Assembly (NCBI GenBank): GCA_028284905.1
Contig: JANQQU010000064.1
Location: forward strand, 124,001-188,000
DNA: 64,000 nt
Direction: 5' to 3'
Source of the DNA: Calditrichia bacterium
Lineage (GTDB): Bacteria; Calditrichota; Calditrichia; RBG-13-44-9; J075
The position numbers and the translations under genes were made by a program. The notes under the pieces were generated by a model. The model searched no databases. It was not told where the DNA came from and was given only the letters and a program-made list of their open reading frames with translations. Of this stretch, positions 18,345-27,517 are shown piece by piece (positions within the stretch are counted from its first letter, which is position 1; every line of letters starts with the position of its first letter).

Positions 18345-19541
18345 ATGGCAAAATTAACAGTTGATTCTTTAGACGTACGTGGAAAAAATATCCTCATGCG
18401 GGTGGATTTTAATGTACCCCTGGATGATGACCTTAATATTACTGACGACCTGCGCATCCGCGCTGCCCTACCTTCTATCCGGAAAGTGATCGAAAACGGC
18501 GGACGCGCTGTATTATGCTCTCACCTCGGCCGCCCGAAAGGCGAACGTAAGGCAGCTTTTTCTCTGGCACCGGTTGCAAAGCATCTCTCAACCCTGTTAG
18601 GACAACCAGTCAAATTTGCTGATGATTGCATCGGCGATGCGGTTGCAGCTCTGAAAGGAAATTTGCAGGATGGAGAAGTGCTCCTGCTGGAAAACTTACG
18701 CTTCCACGCCGGTGAAACGAAAAACGATGCGGATTTCGCTGCTGCACTGGCGGCCGGTTGTGGTCTGTATGTAAACGATGCTTTTGGCACAGCCCATCGT
18801 GCGCACGCTTCTACCGAGGGAGTGACAAAGCACTTCCAGCAGTGTGCCGCTGGTTTCCTGATGATGAAGGAATTACAATATCTGGGGGATGCCCTGGATA
18901 ATCCGAAGCGCCCTTTTGTCGCTATCCTTGGCGGTGCCAAGATTTCCGGGAAAATCGATGTTATCGAGCATCTGCTAGGTAAAACCGACGCCCTGATCGT
19001 TGGTGGCGGTATGATCTTTACTTTTTTTAAAGCCCATGGTTGGAATATTGGCAAATCGATTTTGGAAAGCGATCGCATCGATATGGCGAAAGACATTCTC
19101 GGTAAAGCACAGAATAGCAGCACCGATCTGGAACTACCGATGGATGTTTTAGTTGCCGACAAATTCGAAGCAGGCGCTAATACCGAGAATGTATCCGCCG
19201 CAGATATTCCCGGGGAATGGCTCGGTGTGGATATTGGTGAAAAGTCCATCCAACGCTTCAAAGACATTCTGAAAGATGCAAAAACCGTTGTCTGGAATGG
19301 CCCGATGGGCGTCTTTGAAATTCCCGATTTCGCGAAAGGTACGGAGGCAATCGCCCGCTACCTGGCGGAAATTACTGCCAATGGCGCTACGACAATTGTC
19401 GGTGGAGGTGATTCTGCCGCCGCGGTTAAGCAGTTTAAACTGGAAGGTCAATTATCGCATGTATCCACTGGCGGTGGGGCCTCTCTGGAATTTTTGGAAG
19501 GCAAAGTACTGCCGGGCGTTGCAGCGCTGAGCGATGTTTGA
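18345..19541 (+). CDS. pgk: Phosphoglycerate kinase
   Basis: Pgk makes ATP from 1,3-bisphosphoglycerate in glycolysis. The 398-residue protein shows the N-terminal RVDFNVPLD motif, [11 protein letters not shown], and the C-terminal nucleotide region with NGPMGVFE and GGGDSAAAV, as expected for a complete bacterial Pgk. I chose ATG 18345 (MAKLTVDS) because GGAG lies 6 nt upstream; ATG 18333 touches the upstream AGGAG and is less suitable. It is followed after 64 bp by tpiA. Confidence 0.97.
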   Translation: MAKLTVDSLDVRGKNILMRVDFNVPLDDDLNITDDLRIRAALPSIRKVIENGGRAVLCSHLGRPKGERKAAFSLAPVAKHLSTLLGQPVKFADDCIGDAVAALKGNLQDGEVLLLENLRFHAGETKNDADFAAALAAGCGLYVNDAFGTAHRAHASTEGVTKHFQQCAAGFLMMKELQYLGDALDNPKRPFVAILGGAKISGKIDVIEHLLGKTDALIVGGGMIFTFFKAHGWNIGKSILESDRIDMAKDILGKAQNSSTDLELPMDVLVADKFEAGANTENVSAADIPGEWLGVDIGEKSIQRFKDILKDAKTVVWNGPMGVFEIPDFAKGTEAIARYLAEITANGATTIVGGGDSAAAVKQFKLEGQLSHVSTGGGASLEFLEGKVLPGVAALSDV

Positions 19542-19605
19542 GTTAACCTGAAAATAATATAAAGTAGTTTGACAATTCGTCTCAACCCAAGAAAGGACGG
19601 ATGAC

Positions 19606-20379
19606 ATGAGAAAGAAAGTAATTGCCGGAAACTGGAAGATGCACAAAACGATTCCGGAAGGTGTGCGGCTGGCAAAGTCGATCGTGAGCAAAATGGAGAA
19701 AAAACCACCGGCGAAAACCGAGGTGCAGATTTTTCCTCCGTACATTTCCATCTCTGCCATTAGCCAGGTAGTAAAAGGCAGCAAAGTTGGTCTCGGTGCG
19801 CAGAATATGGCCTGGGAAGAGCAAGGTGCCTTAACCGGGGAAATTTCTCCGACAATGATCAAAAGCGCCGGTGGTAAATATGTGCTCATCGGACACTCCG
19901 AGCGCCGTGCCTATTTTAAAGAAGATGCCTCAATGATCAACAAGAAGATCAAACTGGCCCTGAAAAACAAGCTGAAGGTGATTCACTGTGTCGGCGAAAC
20001 CCTCGAAGAGCGGGAGCAAAACCTGACCCGGGATATCGTCTTGAATCAGATTGAATGGGATTTGAAAGATTTAAAAGCAGAACACATGAGAAATCTGGTC
20101 ATCGCTTATGAGCCGGTCTGGGCAATTGGCACTGGCAAAACAGCGACCCCGGCGCAGGCGCAGGAAATCCACGCATTTCTCCGTGATGCAGTTGATGCAG
20201 TGATAGCCGAAGGTGTTGGGAAAAAGACCCGCATTCTTTATGGCGGCAGTGTAAAGCCGGAGAATGCTGAAGGACTCCTTTCCCAGCCGGATATCGATGG
20301 TGCACTGGTTGGCGGTGCCTGTCTGGAAGCCGGTAGTTTCTGGAAAATTGTTCAGGCAGCGGAAAAAGTTAGCAAATAA
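19606..20379 (+). CDS. tpiA: Triosephosphate isomerase
   Basis: TpiA interconverts dihydroxyacetone phosphate and glyceraldehyde 3-phosphate. The 257-residue TIM barrel carries Lys11 in AGNWKMHK, His97 in IGHSERR, catalytic Glu169 in AYEPVWAIGTG and the phosphate-binding YGGSVKPEN loop, so the active site is intact. It is the third gene of the gap-pgk-tpiA glycolytic block. An intergenic inverted repeat downstream may serve as its transcript end. Confidence 0.97.
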   Translation: MRKKVIAGNWKMHKTIPEGVRLAKSIVSKMEKKPPAKTEVQIFPPYISISAISQVVKGSKVGLGAQNMAWEEQGALTGEISPTMIKSAGGKYVLIGHSERRAYFKEDASMINKKIKLALKNKLKVIHCVGETLEEREQNLTRDIVLNQIEWDLKDLKAEHMRNLVIAYEPVWAIGTGKTATPAQAQEIHAFLRDAVDAVIAEGVGKKTRILYGGSVKPENAEGLLSQPDIDGALVGGACLEAGSFWKIVQAAEKVSK

Positions 20380-20405
20380 TTAGTTCTCCGCTTCAGTTTT
20401 ACATG

Positions 20406-20503
20406 AATGTCCAATATTCAATGTAAAATGTCGAATTCTCAAGTGGAGAGCATAGATTATTCTTACTTGATCATTGAGAATTGGAAATTGAATATTGGGC
20501 ATT
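20406..20503. repeat. Intergenic imperfect inverted repeat
   Basis: Arms of 17 bp (20406-20422 and 20487-20503, one mismatch) built on a CCAATATTCAAT motif enclose a second shorter pair (GAATTCTCAA/TTGAGAATTG). The 98-bp structure sits between tpiA and the rhodanese gene. It has no T-run like a normal terminator and looks like a dispersed intergenic repeat. Confidence 0.55.
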
Positions 20504-20591
20504 TCTTATTATTAAAATTTAAAATATTGTGCCGGAAGGCGTAAAATTTTTTCTGGCATAATACTAACCATAGATACCAGGGAGATGGATG

Positions 20592-20951
20592 ATGCCCAAT
20601 CCTTATGGCGTACCGGAAGTAACCGCACAGGCAGTGGCGGAAATGTTAAAGAATAACGAAAACGTGTTCGTTGTTGATGTTCGGGAAATGAATGAAGTAA
20701 ACGTTGCCAGTATATCCCATAGCAGTGTTCTGGTAGTACCGATGAGTGCTTTGGTGCAAAAACAGCAGGATGCTTTTCCCGCAGAAGTACAGGGGAAAGA
20801 TACCGCAATTATTACGATGTGCCATCATGGCATTCGTAGTGCACAAGCCGCAGCCTGGATGATGTCCGAGGGATGGACAAACGTTAAAAGCATGACCGGC
20901 GGCATCGATGCTTATGCCCGGGAAGTAGATAGCAGCGTAAATACCTACTAA
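20592..20951 (+). CDS. Rhodanese-like domain protein
   Basis: This 119-residue single-domain rhodanese has the opening VFVVDVREMNEV, the active-site loop MCHHGIRSAQAAAW with the sulfur-carrying Cys, and a typical C-terminal GGIDAYARE. Such proteins transfer or bind sulfane sulfur in the cytoplasm. ATG 20592 has AGGGAG 7 nt upstream; ATG 20589 is equally in frame. It ends 3 bp before menA, so the two are co-translated; a role in menaquinone synthesis is not known and the link may only be operonic. Confidence 0.85.
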   Translation: MPNPYGVPEVTAQAVAEMLKNNENVFVVDVREMNEVNVASISHSSVLVVPMSALVQKQQDAFPAEVQGKDTAIITMCHHGIRSAQAAAWMMSEGWTNVKSMTGGIDAYAREVDSSVNTY

Positions 20952-20954
20952 ACG

Positions 20955-21881
20955 ATGATGAGTACTGATTCCGGAACAACTTCAACTATGAGTAAAGCGC
21001 CTGCAAGCAAATTTCACATCTGGTGGCTGGCTATTCGTCCGAAGACACTTTGGGCCGCTGCCGCCCCGGTGCTGATGGGCACAGCGATGGCCTGGGATGA
21101 TGGCAATTTTCATCTTTGGGCTGCCCTGGCTGCTTTATTCGGTGCATTGCTTATCCAGATCGGTACCAATTTCGCCAACGATTATTTTGATTATGTGCAG
21201 GGGGCGGATACCGGCGAGCGCCTCGGCCCAACCCGGGCAACACAGGCCGGACTGGTAAACCCCGAAACGATGAAGAAGGCATTTATTCTTGTTTTTGCAA
21301 TCGCCTTTATTTCCGGTCTCTATCTCATCTGGCGCGGTGGCTGGCCGATTCTTGCGATTGGCCTCCTTTCAATCCTGTTTGGCATTCTCTATACCGGTGG
21401 ACCTTACCCCCTTGGCTATAATGGCCTGGGAGATATATTTGTGTTGATCTTCTTTGGTCCGGTGGCTGTCGGTGGCACCTATTACGTACAGGCGCTGGAC
21501 ATAACCACGCCGGTTATTGTTGCCGGGTTGGCGCCTGGCCTGATATCCTCCGCACTCTTAACGGTAAATAATTTACGGGATGTGCATACCGATCGCGATG
21601 CGGGGAAGCGCACACTGGTTGTTCGTTTTGGCATTCCGTTCGGGCGGATAGAATACCTGATTTCAATCATCGCTGCCTGCCTGTTACCAATTCTATTGGT
21701 ATGGATGACCAATGATAATTACTACTCCTTGCTAACGATTCTGGTGCTGCTGATTGCCATCCCGAGCATTAAAACCGTTTTTCAGATTAGCGGCGATGCC
21801 CGCTTGAACAAAGTACTTGCTGATACCGGAAAATTGCTATTTATCTATAGCGCTGTTTTTTCGATCGGCTGGGTGCTTTAA
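20955..21881 (+). CDS. menA: 1,4-dihydroxy-2-naphthoate polyprenyltransferase
   Basis: MenA attaches the polyprenyl chain to 1,4-dihydroxy-2-naphthoate in the inner membrane, giving demethylmenaquinone. The 308-residue protein has about eight hydrophobic segments and the UbiA-family Mg-prenyl-diphosphate motif NDYFDYVQGAD near residue 75, followed by ERLGPTRATQAGLV as in MenA rather than UbiA. The second Asp motif (NNLRDVHTDRDAGKRTL) is typical of MenA. It lies with menC and menE in the same direction, which supports the assignment. Confidence 0.92.
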   Translation: MMSTDSGTTSTMSKAPASKFHIWWLAIRPKTLWAAAAPVLMGTAMAWDDGNFHLWAALAALFGALLIQIGTNFANDYFDYVQGADTGERLGPTRATQAGLVNPETMKKAFILVFAIAFISGLYLIWRGGWPILAIGLLSILFGILYTGGPYPLGYNGLGDIFVLIFFGPVAVGGTYYVQALDITTPVIVAGLAPGLISSALLTVNNLRDVHTDRDAGKRTLVVRFGIPFGRIEYLISIIAACLLPILLVWMTNDNYYSLLTILVLLIAIPSIKTVFQISGDARLNKVLADTGKLLFIYSAVFSIGWVL

Positions 21882-21944
21882 GTGCCTGTCCGGATGGACA
21901 ATAATTCTCGCTGAGCAACAAGTTAATCTTATGATTCCTTTCCT

Positions 21945-23036
21945 ATGTCAATAATTCAATCCATAGCGCTTTTACCCTATCGCCTGCCTTTGATTCGGCC
22001 ATTACAATTGATGGGCGTTACGATTAATGAGCGAACGGGCATCTTGCTGCGAGTAAGCGATTCCCATGATAATAACGGTATTGGTGAAGTTGCCCCCTTC
22101 CCCGGTCTGCATCGGGAAACTTATGCAGATGCTCACGAGCAGTTAAACGCCTTCAAACAGCTCTGGACAAGAAAAGAAATGCCACAGCATTTGCTTCCGC
22201 TAAAAGACGGGTTTGAGAAATGGCTGGGAGAAAAACAGTTCTCACCCAGCGTTCGCTATGGTATTGAATTGGCGATGTTAAACCTGTTTGCAAATCAACA
22301 AGGTAAATCCCTAGCAGATTTACTGGGAGAAAATCCTCGTGAAACTGTTTCTCTGAATGGTTTACTTGCCGGCTCGCTGAATGAAATGGACGCTCAGCTC
22401 GCTCAATTAATTGATGAAGGATTTCGCAGAATCAAGATTAAAGTCGCCAGAAAATCGATTGCAGAGGAAATTGGATTTGTGCAGGCGGTTAACCGGCAGC
22501 TGCCGGCAGATGTTATGATTCGCCTCGATGCCAATCGTCGCTGGTCCTTGCAGGATGCCATCGCTTTCGGTAAAGGTGTCGCAGATTGCCGGATTGAGTA
22601 TATCGAAGAACCGGTATCTGCCCCAGAGGCTATTCCCGATTTTTATGAGGCCTGCAAACTGCCGGTCGCGCTGGACGAAAGCCTGGACGATTGTCCGATT
22701 GAGCAAATCCCCTGGTCGCCAGCCATCCGGGCCTTGGTTATAAAACCGAGTGTCATTGGCAGTATCGAAAAGACGGTTCAACTGGGGAATTTGGCAAGGG
22801 AGCGGAATGCACTCTCGGTAATCAGTTGTGCGTTTTATTCCAGTGTCGGTTTGGCCGCAGCGGCAAGCATTGCCAGCGTTCTGAATGATCAGGATGTGCC
22901 CTGTGGGCTGGGCACTTACAAATGGCTACAGGAAGATATTTCTCAGCCATCGTTTCGGGCTGTTAAGGGGAAAATCGATGTGAAGGATGTCTGGAAGCAT
23001 TGCCAGAATATTCGCCCCCAATTTAGTTGGGATTAG
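21945..23036 (+). CDS. menC: o-Succinylbenzoate synthase
   Basis: MenC dehydrates SHCHC to o-succinylbenzoate in menaquinone synthesis. This 363-residue enolase-superfamily protein has the KIK base motif (Lys164/Lys166), metal ligands Asp195 (RLDANR), Glu221 (YIEEP) and Asp244 (ALDES), and the opposite Lys267 (VIKPS), all in the expected order. No clear ribosome site is seen; a GTG or other start nearby cannot be excluded. It follows menA by 63 bp. A 156-bp palindromic element separates it from menE. Confidence 0.9.
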   Translation: MSIIQSIALLPYRLPLIRPLQLMGVTINERTGILLRVSDSHDNNGIGEVAPFPGLHRETYADAHEQLNAFKQLWTRKEMPQHLLPLKDGFEKWLGEKQFSPSVRYGIELAMLNLFANQQGKSLADLLGENPRETVSLNGLLAGSLNEMDAQLAQLIDEGFRRIKIKVARKSIAEEIGFVQAVNRQLPADVMIRLDANRRWSLQDAIAFGKGVADCRIEYIEEPVSAPEAIPDFYEACKLPVALDESLDDCPIEQIPWSPAIRALVIKPSVIGSIEKTVQLGNLARERNALSVISCAFYSSVGLAAAASIASVLNDQDVPCGLGTYKWLQEDISQPSFRAVKGKIDVKDVWKHCQNIRPQFSWD

Positions 23037-23421
23037 TAGCATAGGTAGTGTTAAAGAAGTAATGCTACTTCTTTTAGCTGTCATCGCGAGGCGCGTTTTG
23101 CCGAAGCGATCTCATTGTTGCATGCACTTTAGAGATTGCTTCGGCAAAAAGCGCCTCGCAATGACAGAAAGCTAATAGCATTACATATTTAACACTACCA
23201 TAACTTGAATATTAATGTTCTGTTGCCCGCCCTGAAGGGATTCCCTGGGAGCGAAACGCACGGAACATGCGAAAGTATTGCTAGTTTCTTTAATTAGGAT
23301 TTCCTGATCGCTTCAAGCATCTTAAATTTCTTTCGTTTGATGTGTGTTTTTTACAGGCACTTGAAATATTAACTATCGATTTAAATTGATTATATTTTGC
23401 ATTCCCATTGAAAGGCATTGA
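23037..23421. other. Intergenic region between menC and menE
   Basis: This 385-bp gap holds the palindromic element at 23044-23199. The remaining 220 bp are AT-rich with a GC-rich patch (23225-23265, containing GCCCGCCCTGAAGGG) that may be a remnant of another repeat. No ORF of note; menE may have its own promoter here but no clear boxes were found. Confidence 0.5.
23044..23199. repeat. MITE-like palindromic element, copy 1
   Basis: This 156-bp element starts GGTAGTG and ends CACTACC and folds on itself: GTAATGCTA pairs with TAGCATTAC, TGTCATCGCGAGGCGC pairs with GCGCCTCGCAATGACA, and TTTTGCCGAAGC with GCTTCGGCAAAA. ATA flanks both ends. A related element lies at 36411-36569. It has no coding capacity. 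TGTCATTGCGAGG-type palindromes recur in many bacterial genomes as far as I recall; I cannot confirm this here. Confidence 0.8.
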
Positions 23422-24840
23422 ATGGTATTAAATAAATTTCAATTTCCCGACAGCGATGCGCCGGCAATAATCACCCCGGAAGGCTCCGTCAGCTATCGGG
23501 AATTAAACGAACGTTTTTCTTGGATCGCAGATAGCTTGGTAAAGCGAGGTGTGCAACCCGGTGATCGCGTCGCAATTCAAAGCCCCAATTCCCTTGAGGT
23601 TCTCTTGCTGCTACCGGCCCTCTGGTCTGTTGGTGCGGTTGCATTTCCCTTTAGCGAACGCTTCCCGATGAAAGAGATCCTGACACTCGCTGAAAAATAT
23701 CGTTGTAAATATTTCTTACCGGCTTCGCAGCTGACAGAGCGTTCGGCGAATACGAAACTATCAGTTATTCCCTTGTCAGAAGCGACAGCATTTCCTGCTG
23801 AAATTAAAAGTGGGATTTCCCCGGTATGGCAGCTGGACAATCTTGCCAGTATTATTCTCACCTCCGGTAGTTCCGGAAATCCGAAAGCTGTTGTGCATTC
23901 ACTCGCCAATCATTATTACAGCGCTATTGGCTCTCATGAAAATATTCCTTTTGGTCGCGGCGGACGTTGGTTGCTCTCCCTGCCGCTGTACCATGTGGGC
24001 GGCTTGGCAATCCTCTTCCGAGCCTGGACGGCCGAAGGTGCCATTGCACTACCCCACCCGGAAATGCCGCTACAGGATGCCATTGAACAGTTGCAGCCGA
24101 GCCATATTTCGTTAGTGGCTACCCAGTTATACCGTTTATTAAAAACCGCGGATGGCAGACGCGCCTTGCGTCGCATGAAAGCCGTTCTCCTCGGGGGTAG
24201 CGCAATTCCGGAGAATTTACTTCGCGAGGCCTGGACGCTGGAGATTCCTGTACATACCAGCTATGGATCTTCAGAAATGAGTTCACAAATAACCACAACA
24301 CCAGCCAATGCTTCGCTGAAAGAATTGCAGACTTCCGGTAGATTACTACCTCATCGCGAAATAATGACCGCTGGAGATGGTGAAATTTTAGTGTGTGGCA
24401 AAACGCTTTTTCAGGGATATCTCGAAGATGATAAAGTTGTACCGTCGGTTGACGAGGACGGTTGGTTTGGCAGTGGCGACATTGGGCAGATGGATGCCCA
24501 GGGGAATCTTACCGTTACCGGACGGAAGGACAATATGTTCATTTCCGGAGGTGAAAATATTCAGCCGGAGGAAATTGAAAAACACCTCTCCCATATCGAA
24601 GGCGTAATCCGCTGCATGGTTGTGCCGGTGATTCATCAGGAATTTGGGATGCGCCCAGTCGCTTTCATTGATATGCGCAACGGCGGAAAGTTGGATACCT
24701 CCGCACTACGCTTGCAATTGGAAAAAAATCTGCCCCGCTTCAAAGTCCCGGATAAGTTTCTCCCCTGGCCAAAAGATTCCCAATCGCCGGGAATTAAAGC
24801 TGACCGTCAGGCGCTGGCGAAAATTGCCGCTGCAGGTTAA
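23422..24840 (+). CDS. menE: o-Succinylbenzoate-CoA ligase
   Basis: MenE activates o-succinylbenzoate to its CoA thioester. The 472-residue adenylate-forming enzyme shows the P-loop ILTSGSSGNPKAV (about residue 150), SYGSSEMSSQ, the GWFGSGDIG motif with ribose-binding Asp, the hinge GRKDNMFISGG and a C-terminal domain ending with a Lys region (SPGIKADRQAL). The rather short length is typical of MenE. Its position after menA and menC supports the specific assignment; other men genes (F, D, H, B) are not in this window. Confidence 0.88.
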   Translation: MVLNKFQFPDSDAPAIITPEGSVSYRELNERFSWIADSLVKRGVQPGDRVAIQSPNSLEVLLLLPALWSVGAVAFPFSERFPMKEILTLAEKYRCKYFLPASQLTERSANTKLSVIPLSEATAFPAEIKSGISPVWQLDNLASIILTSGSSGNPKAVVHSLANHYYSAIGSHENIPFGRGGRWLLSLPLYHVGGLAILFRAWTAEGAIALPHPEMPLQDAIEQLQPSHISLVATQLYRLLKTADGRRALRRMKAVLLGGSAIPENLLREAWTLEIPVHTSYGSSEMSSQITTTPANASLKELQTSGRLLPHREIMTAGDGEILVCGKTLFQGYLEDDKVVPSVDEDGWFGSGDIGQMDAQGNLTVTGRKDNMFISGGENIQPEEIEKHLSHIEGVIRCMVVPVIHQEFGMRPVAFIDMRNGGKLDTSALRLQLEKNLPRFKVPDKFLPWPKDSQSPGIKADRQALAKIAAAG

Positions 24841-24951
24841 TTGTTTTCGGGATAATTTTATCAAGACAAATCTCTTTGGTTTCTCCGCTAAATACGATAC
24901 ATTTTTCTAGAATCTAAAACGTCTGCTACCATCCTAAATCTGTGGATATTA

Positions 24952-25824
24952 ATGAACAATTACACCGCTGTTTTTTATACCATTTTGGGAGTATTCCTGA
25001 TTACATCGTCTTTTTGGCAACTACAGGGGCAAAGCTCTGATCATGCAAATAGAGCAGAGATTCATTACATCAATCAAGTGCTTCCGGTGCCACAACTCGA
25101 AGAAGCACCAATAATTGATGGTAATCTGGATGAATGGAAATCCGTCGCCTTTTCTGATGGCCGCTGGGATATTGAACGTGTTCGTCACAGCGAATGGTAT
25201 CAGGCAAAGCGCAATCGTATCACCAAACATCGTGAAGATGATTTTATCGAAGATGATTTGTCCGCCCGCTATTACATGGCCTGGGATAGCAGCTATTTTT
25301 ATTTTGGCGCAGAAGTAACAGATAATTTTAATGACGTCACCGAAGCAAAGCATGCCCCGAAACGCTGGTATTACAAAGATGCCATCGCCTGGTTTTTGGA
25401 AGCGCCGAAAGATACTGTTGCGGAAAAATTTGTTGCCGGCAATCATGCGTTCTGTTTTGTCATCGACACTTTACGGCCGGACTACGGGGCCTGGTGGCGC
25501 CATGGTAGTGACAGTGTGAGTTACATCGAAGAGCCATTACCAAATGATGCTGTGGATTATGAGATCCGGATGAGCAATGAGGGTAGGGGGGATTTTGTAC
25601 TGGAAGCTCGAGTGGCCATTCAGGCAACCTTCGGTGCCAATAATCCTGACTGGCAGCTGCCGCAAGCTGGTGACACCTACGGGATAATGATTGTGCATTG
25701 TGATCCCGACGGAGGAGAATATGGTGGCCACTTACTCATCTACGGTAAAAATGATAATGATGCCAATTGGGGAACATTGCAACTTAGCAAACCGCAATCG
25801 GAAATACTTCGCAAGATCAAATAA
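24952..25824 (+). CDS. Secreted CBM9-like (carbohydrate-binding) protein
   Basis: This 290-residue exported protein has a signal segment (residues 5-25) and a CBM9-like fold beginning with PIIDGNLDEWKSVAF, the family's opening motif, followed by a beta-rich domain with YYMAWDSSYFYFGAEVTDN and a late HLLIYGKND strand. CBM9 domains bind sugar chain ends; stand-alone versions are common in polysaccharide loci. It lies 12 bp upstream of a GH28 gene, so it probably works with pectin breakdown. No catalytic motif is visible. Confidence 0.82.
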   Translation: MNNYTAVFYTILGVFLITSSFWQLQGQSSDHANRAEIHYINQVLPVPQLEEAPIIDGNLDEWKSVAFSDGRWDIERVRHSEWYQAKRNRITKHREDDFIEDDLSARYYMAWDSSYFYFGAEVTDNFNDVTEAKHAPKRWYYKDAIAWFLEAPKDTVAEKFVAGNHAFCFVIDTLRPDYGAWWRHGSDSVSYIEEPLPNDAVDYEIRMSNEGRGDFVLEARVAIQATFGANNPDWQLPQAGDTYGIMIVHCDPDGGEYGGHLLIYGKNDNDANWGTLQLSKPQSEILRKIK

Positions 25825-25836
25825 ATTGGAAAGTCA

Positions 25837-27405
25837 ATGATGCGAAAATTTGTTCTCAGCTATTTTTTAATTTGCTGTTTTAGTTTTCTTTATGCAAATC
25901 CGTTCTGGTATAACGTGAAAGACTTTGGCGCGGTTGGCGATAGTTTTCAACTTGACACTGAAGCGATCCAGAAAACGATTGATCATTGCAATGCCCAGGG
26001 TGGGGGACAGGTTTATTTCCCACCGGGGAAATACCGCAGTGGTACTATCATTTTAAAAGACAATGTTACGCTACATATTAGCATTGGTGCAACACTACTC
26101 GCCAGCCAGGATGTGGCAGATTATATGCATCCGATGCCACATACCAAAAAGTCGGCATTGATTTTTGCTGATGGTGCAGAAAACATTGGTATCGTGGGGC
26201 ACGGCGTTATTGATGGCCAGGCACGGAGGGAATACCGGGATTTGGAAAAGGTCGATAAGTTTATTGGCGACATCACCGAAAATGCCCGGCAATCCGGCGT
26301 GGAAATGAAAATGTACTATATCGTTCCGCCGAATAATTTTATGGTATTATTCGCTGATTGCAAAAACGTGCGTATTGAAGATGTTACCATGCGCGAATCC
26401 TCTTTTTGGACCTGTCATCTATTGCGTTGTGAAAATGTGCGGGTGCGTGGTGTATTCATTTATTCCGACCTGGAAACAGGTATTAACGCGGATGGATTGG
26501 ATATTAGCAGCTGCCGCGATGTGACGGTGTCCGACTGTGTCATCACCACCGGCGATGACGCTATCGTTCTAAAATCCCGGGATCGGGCGAGATATCCTTG
26601 TGAGAATATCACCGTCACAAATTGCATACTCACTTCGTCATCGACAGCATTGAAGATCGGTACGGAAACCTGGGGAGACTTTCGCCATATTACCTTTAAT
26701 AATTGCGTGATCCGTGATAGTAATCGGGGACTAAGTATTGTGGTTCGCGATGGCGGTACTATTGAAGACGTGCTATTTTCCAATATTACCATCGAAACCC
26801 GCCGTCGCCATTTTAACTGGTGGGGAAATGCCGATCCGATTTGGCTGGTTGTTACCCGGCGAAGAGCGAGTTCGCAGCTGGGGAAAATAAAAAATGTCCG
26901 TTTCGAAAATATTATCGCGCATGCCCAGGGGACCAGCCGCATCGAAGCAGATAGTGCTGGGTGCCTGGAAAATATCCAATTGAGCGACGTGCAAATTTTC
27001 ATGGAAGCAGAAGATTACCTGGATAAGCGGGCCGATCATGGATTTTATGCCCGCCATGTCGATGGGCTAAAATTGGATAATTTTTCGCTGCAATGGAATC
27101 GGGAAAAAATGGAAGATAAATGGGCCAGCGCATTATACCTAGATTCGCTGGAAAATCTCACTCTCCGCCATTTCCGGGGAAACGCTGCCTACAAGGATAA
27201 ACATCCGGCGATTGAGATACGCAATGGGCGTGACGTCCTCATAGATGATGCCGCACCGATTGGAGATGCCGATGTCTTCATCCGGGTAAGCGGTGAAAAA
27301 AGTGAGCGAATCATTCTCGATGATGTCGACCGCGGAAAGCTGGCCCGGAAAAAGATTGAGCGGATGCCTGTCGTTCCGAAAAGTGCGGTGAAAATCAATA
27401 AATAA
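25837..27405 (+). CDS. Glycoside hydrolase family 28 (polygalacturonase-like)
   Basis: This 522-residue secreted enzyme has a signal peptide (about residues 1-20) and a right-handed beta-helix of GH28 type that should cut galacturonan or a related pectic chain. The NADG motif (residues 217-220) and TGDDAIVLKS (Asp240, Asp241) supply the three catalytic acids. The usual GHG and RIK motifs are replaced by IGTETWGD (about 274-281) and a VVRDGG segment, as in the branch of bacterial GH28 proteins linked to rhamnogalacturonan. Hence the exact substrate is uncertain. It is flanked by the CBM9-like gene and a GH78 rhamnosidase, and all three are on one strand. Confidence 0.88.
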   Translation: MMRKFVLSYFLICCFSFLYANPFWYNVKDFGAVGDSFQLDTEAIQKTIDHCNAQGGGQVYFPPGKYRSGTIILKDNVTLHISIGATLLASQDVADYMHPMPHTKKSALIFADGAENIGIVGHGVIDGQARREYRDLEKVDKFIGDITENARQSGVEMKMYYIVPPNNFMVLFADCKNVRIEDVTMRESSFWTCHLLRCENVRVRGVFIYSDLETGINADGLDISSCRDVTVSDCVITTGDDAIVLKSRDRARYPCENITVTNCILTSSSTALKIGTETWGDFRHITFNNCVIRDSNRGLSIVVRDGGTIEDVLFSNITIETRRRHFNWWGNADPIWLVVTRRRASSQLGKIKNVRFENIIAHAQGTSRIEADSAGCLENIQLSDVQIFMEAEDYLDKRADHGFYARHVDGLKLDNFSLQWNREKMEDKWASALYLDSLENLTLRHFRGNAAYKDKHPAIEIRNGRDVLIDDAAPIGDADVFIRVSGEKSERIILDDVDRGKLARKKIERMPVVPKSAVKINK

Positions 27406-27422
27406 TTCTTTCAAGTTTTTTC

Positions 27423-27498
27423 AGCCACAGATTTCACTGATCTGCACAGATTGATTGCTTTGCTGGAAAATCCGTGCCTATCAGTGAAATCCGTGGCT
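27423..27498. repeat. Inverted repeat between GH28 and GH78 genes
   Basis: Two 30-bp arms (27423-27452 and 27469-27498) match with about four mismatches and share the AGCCAC-GATTTCACTGAT theme. It lies inside the probable pectin operon. Similar CACGGATTTCA-type intergenic repeats are, to my memory, widespread in bacteria. It may act as an mRNA hairpin between the two genes. Confidence 0.7.
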
Positions 27499-27517
27499 TA
27501 GCTTTCAGAGGCCAAAG

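Noticed and set aside
23044-23199. Treating the palindromic element as a transcription terminator only
   Set aside because: The structure is far longer than a terminator, lacks a T-run at its end, and has a related copy elsewhere with target duplications.
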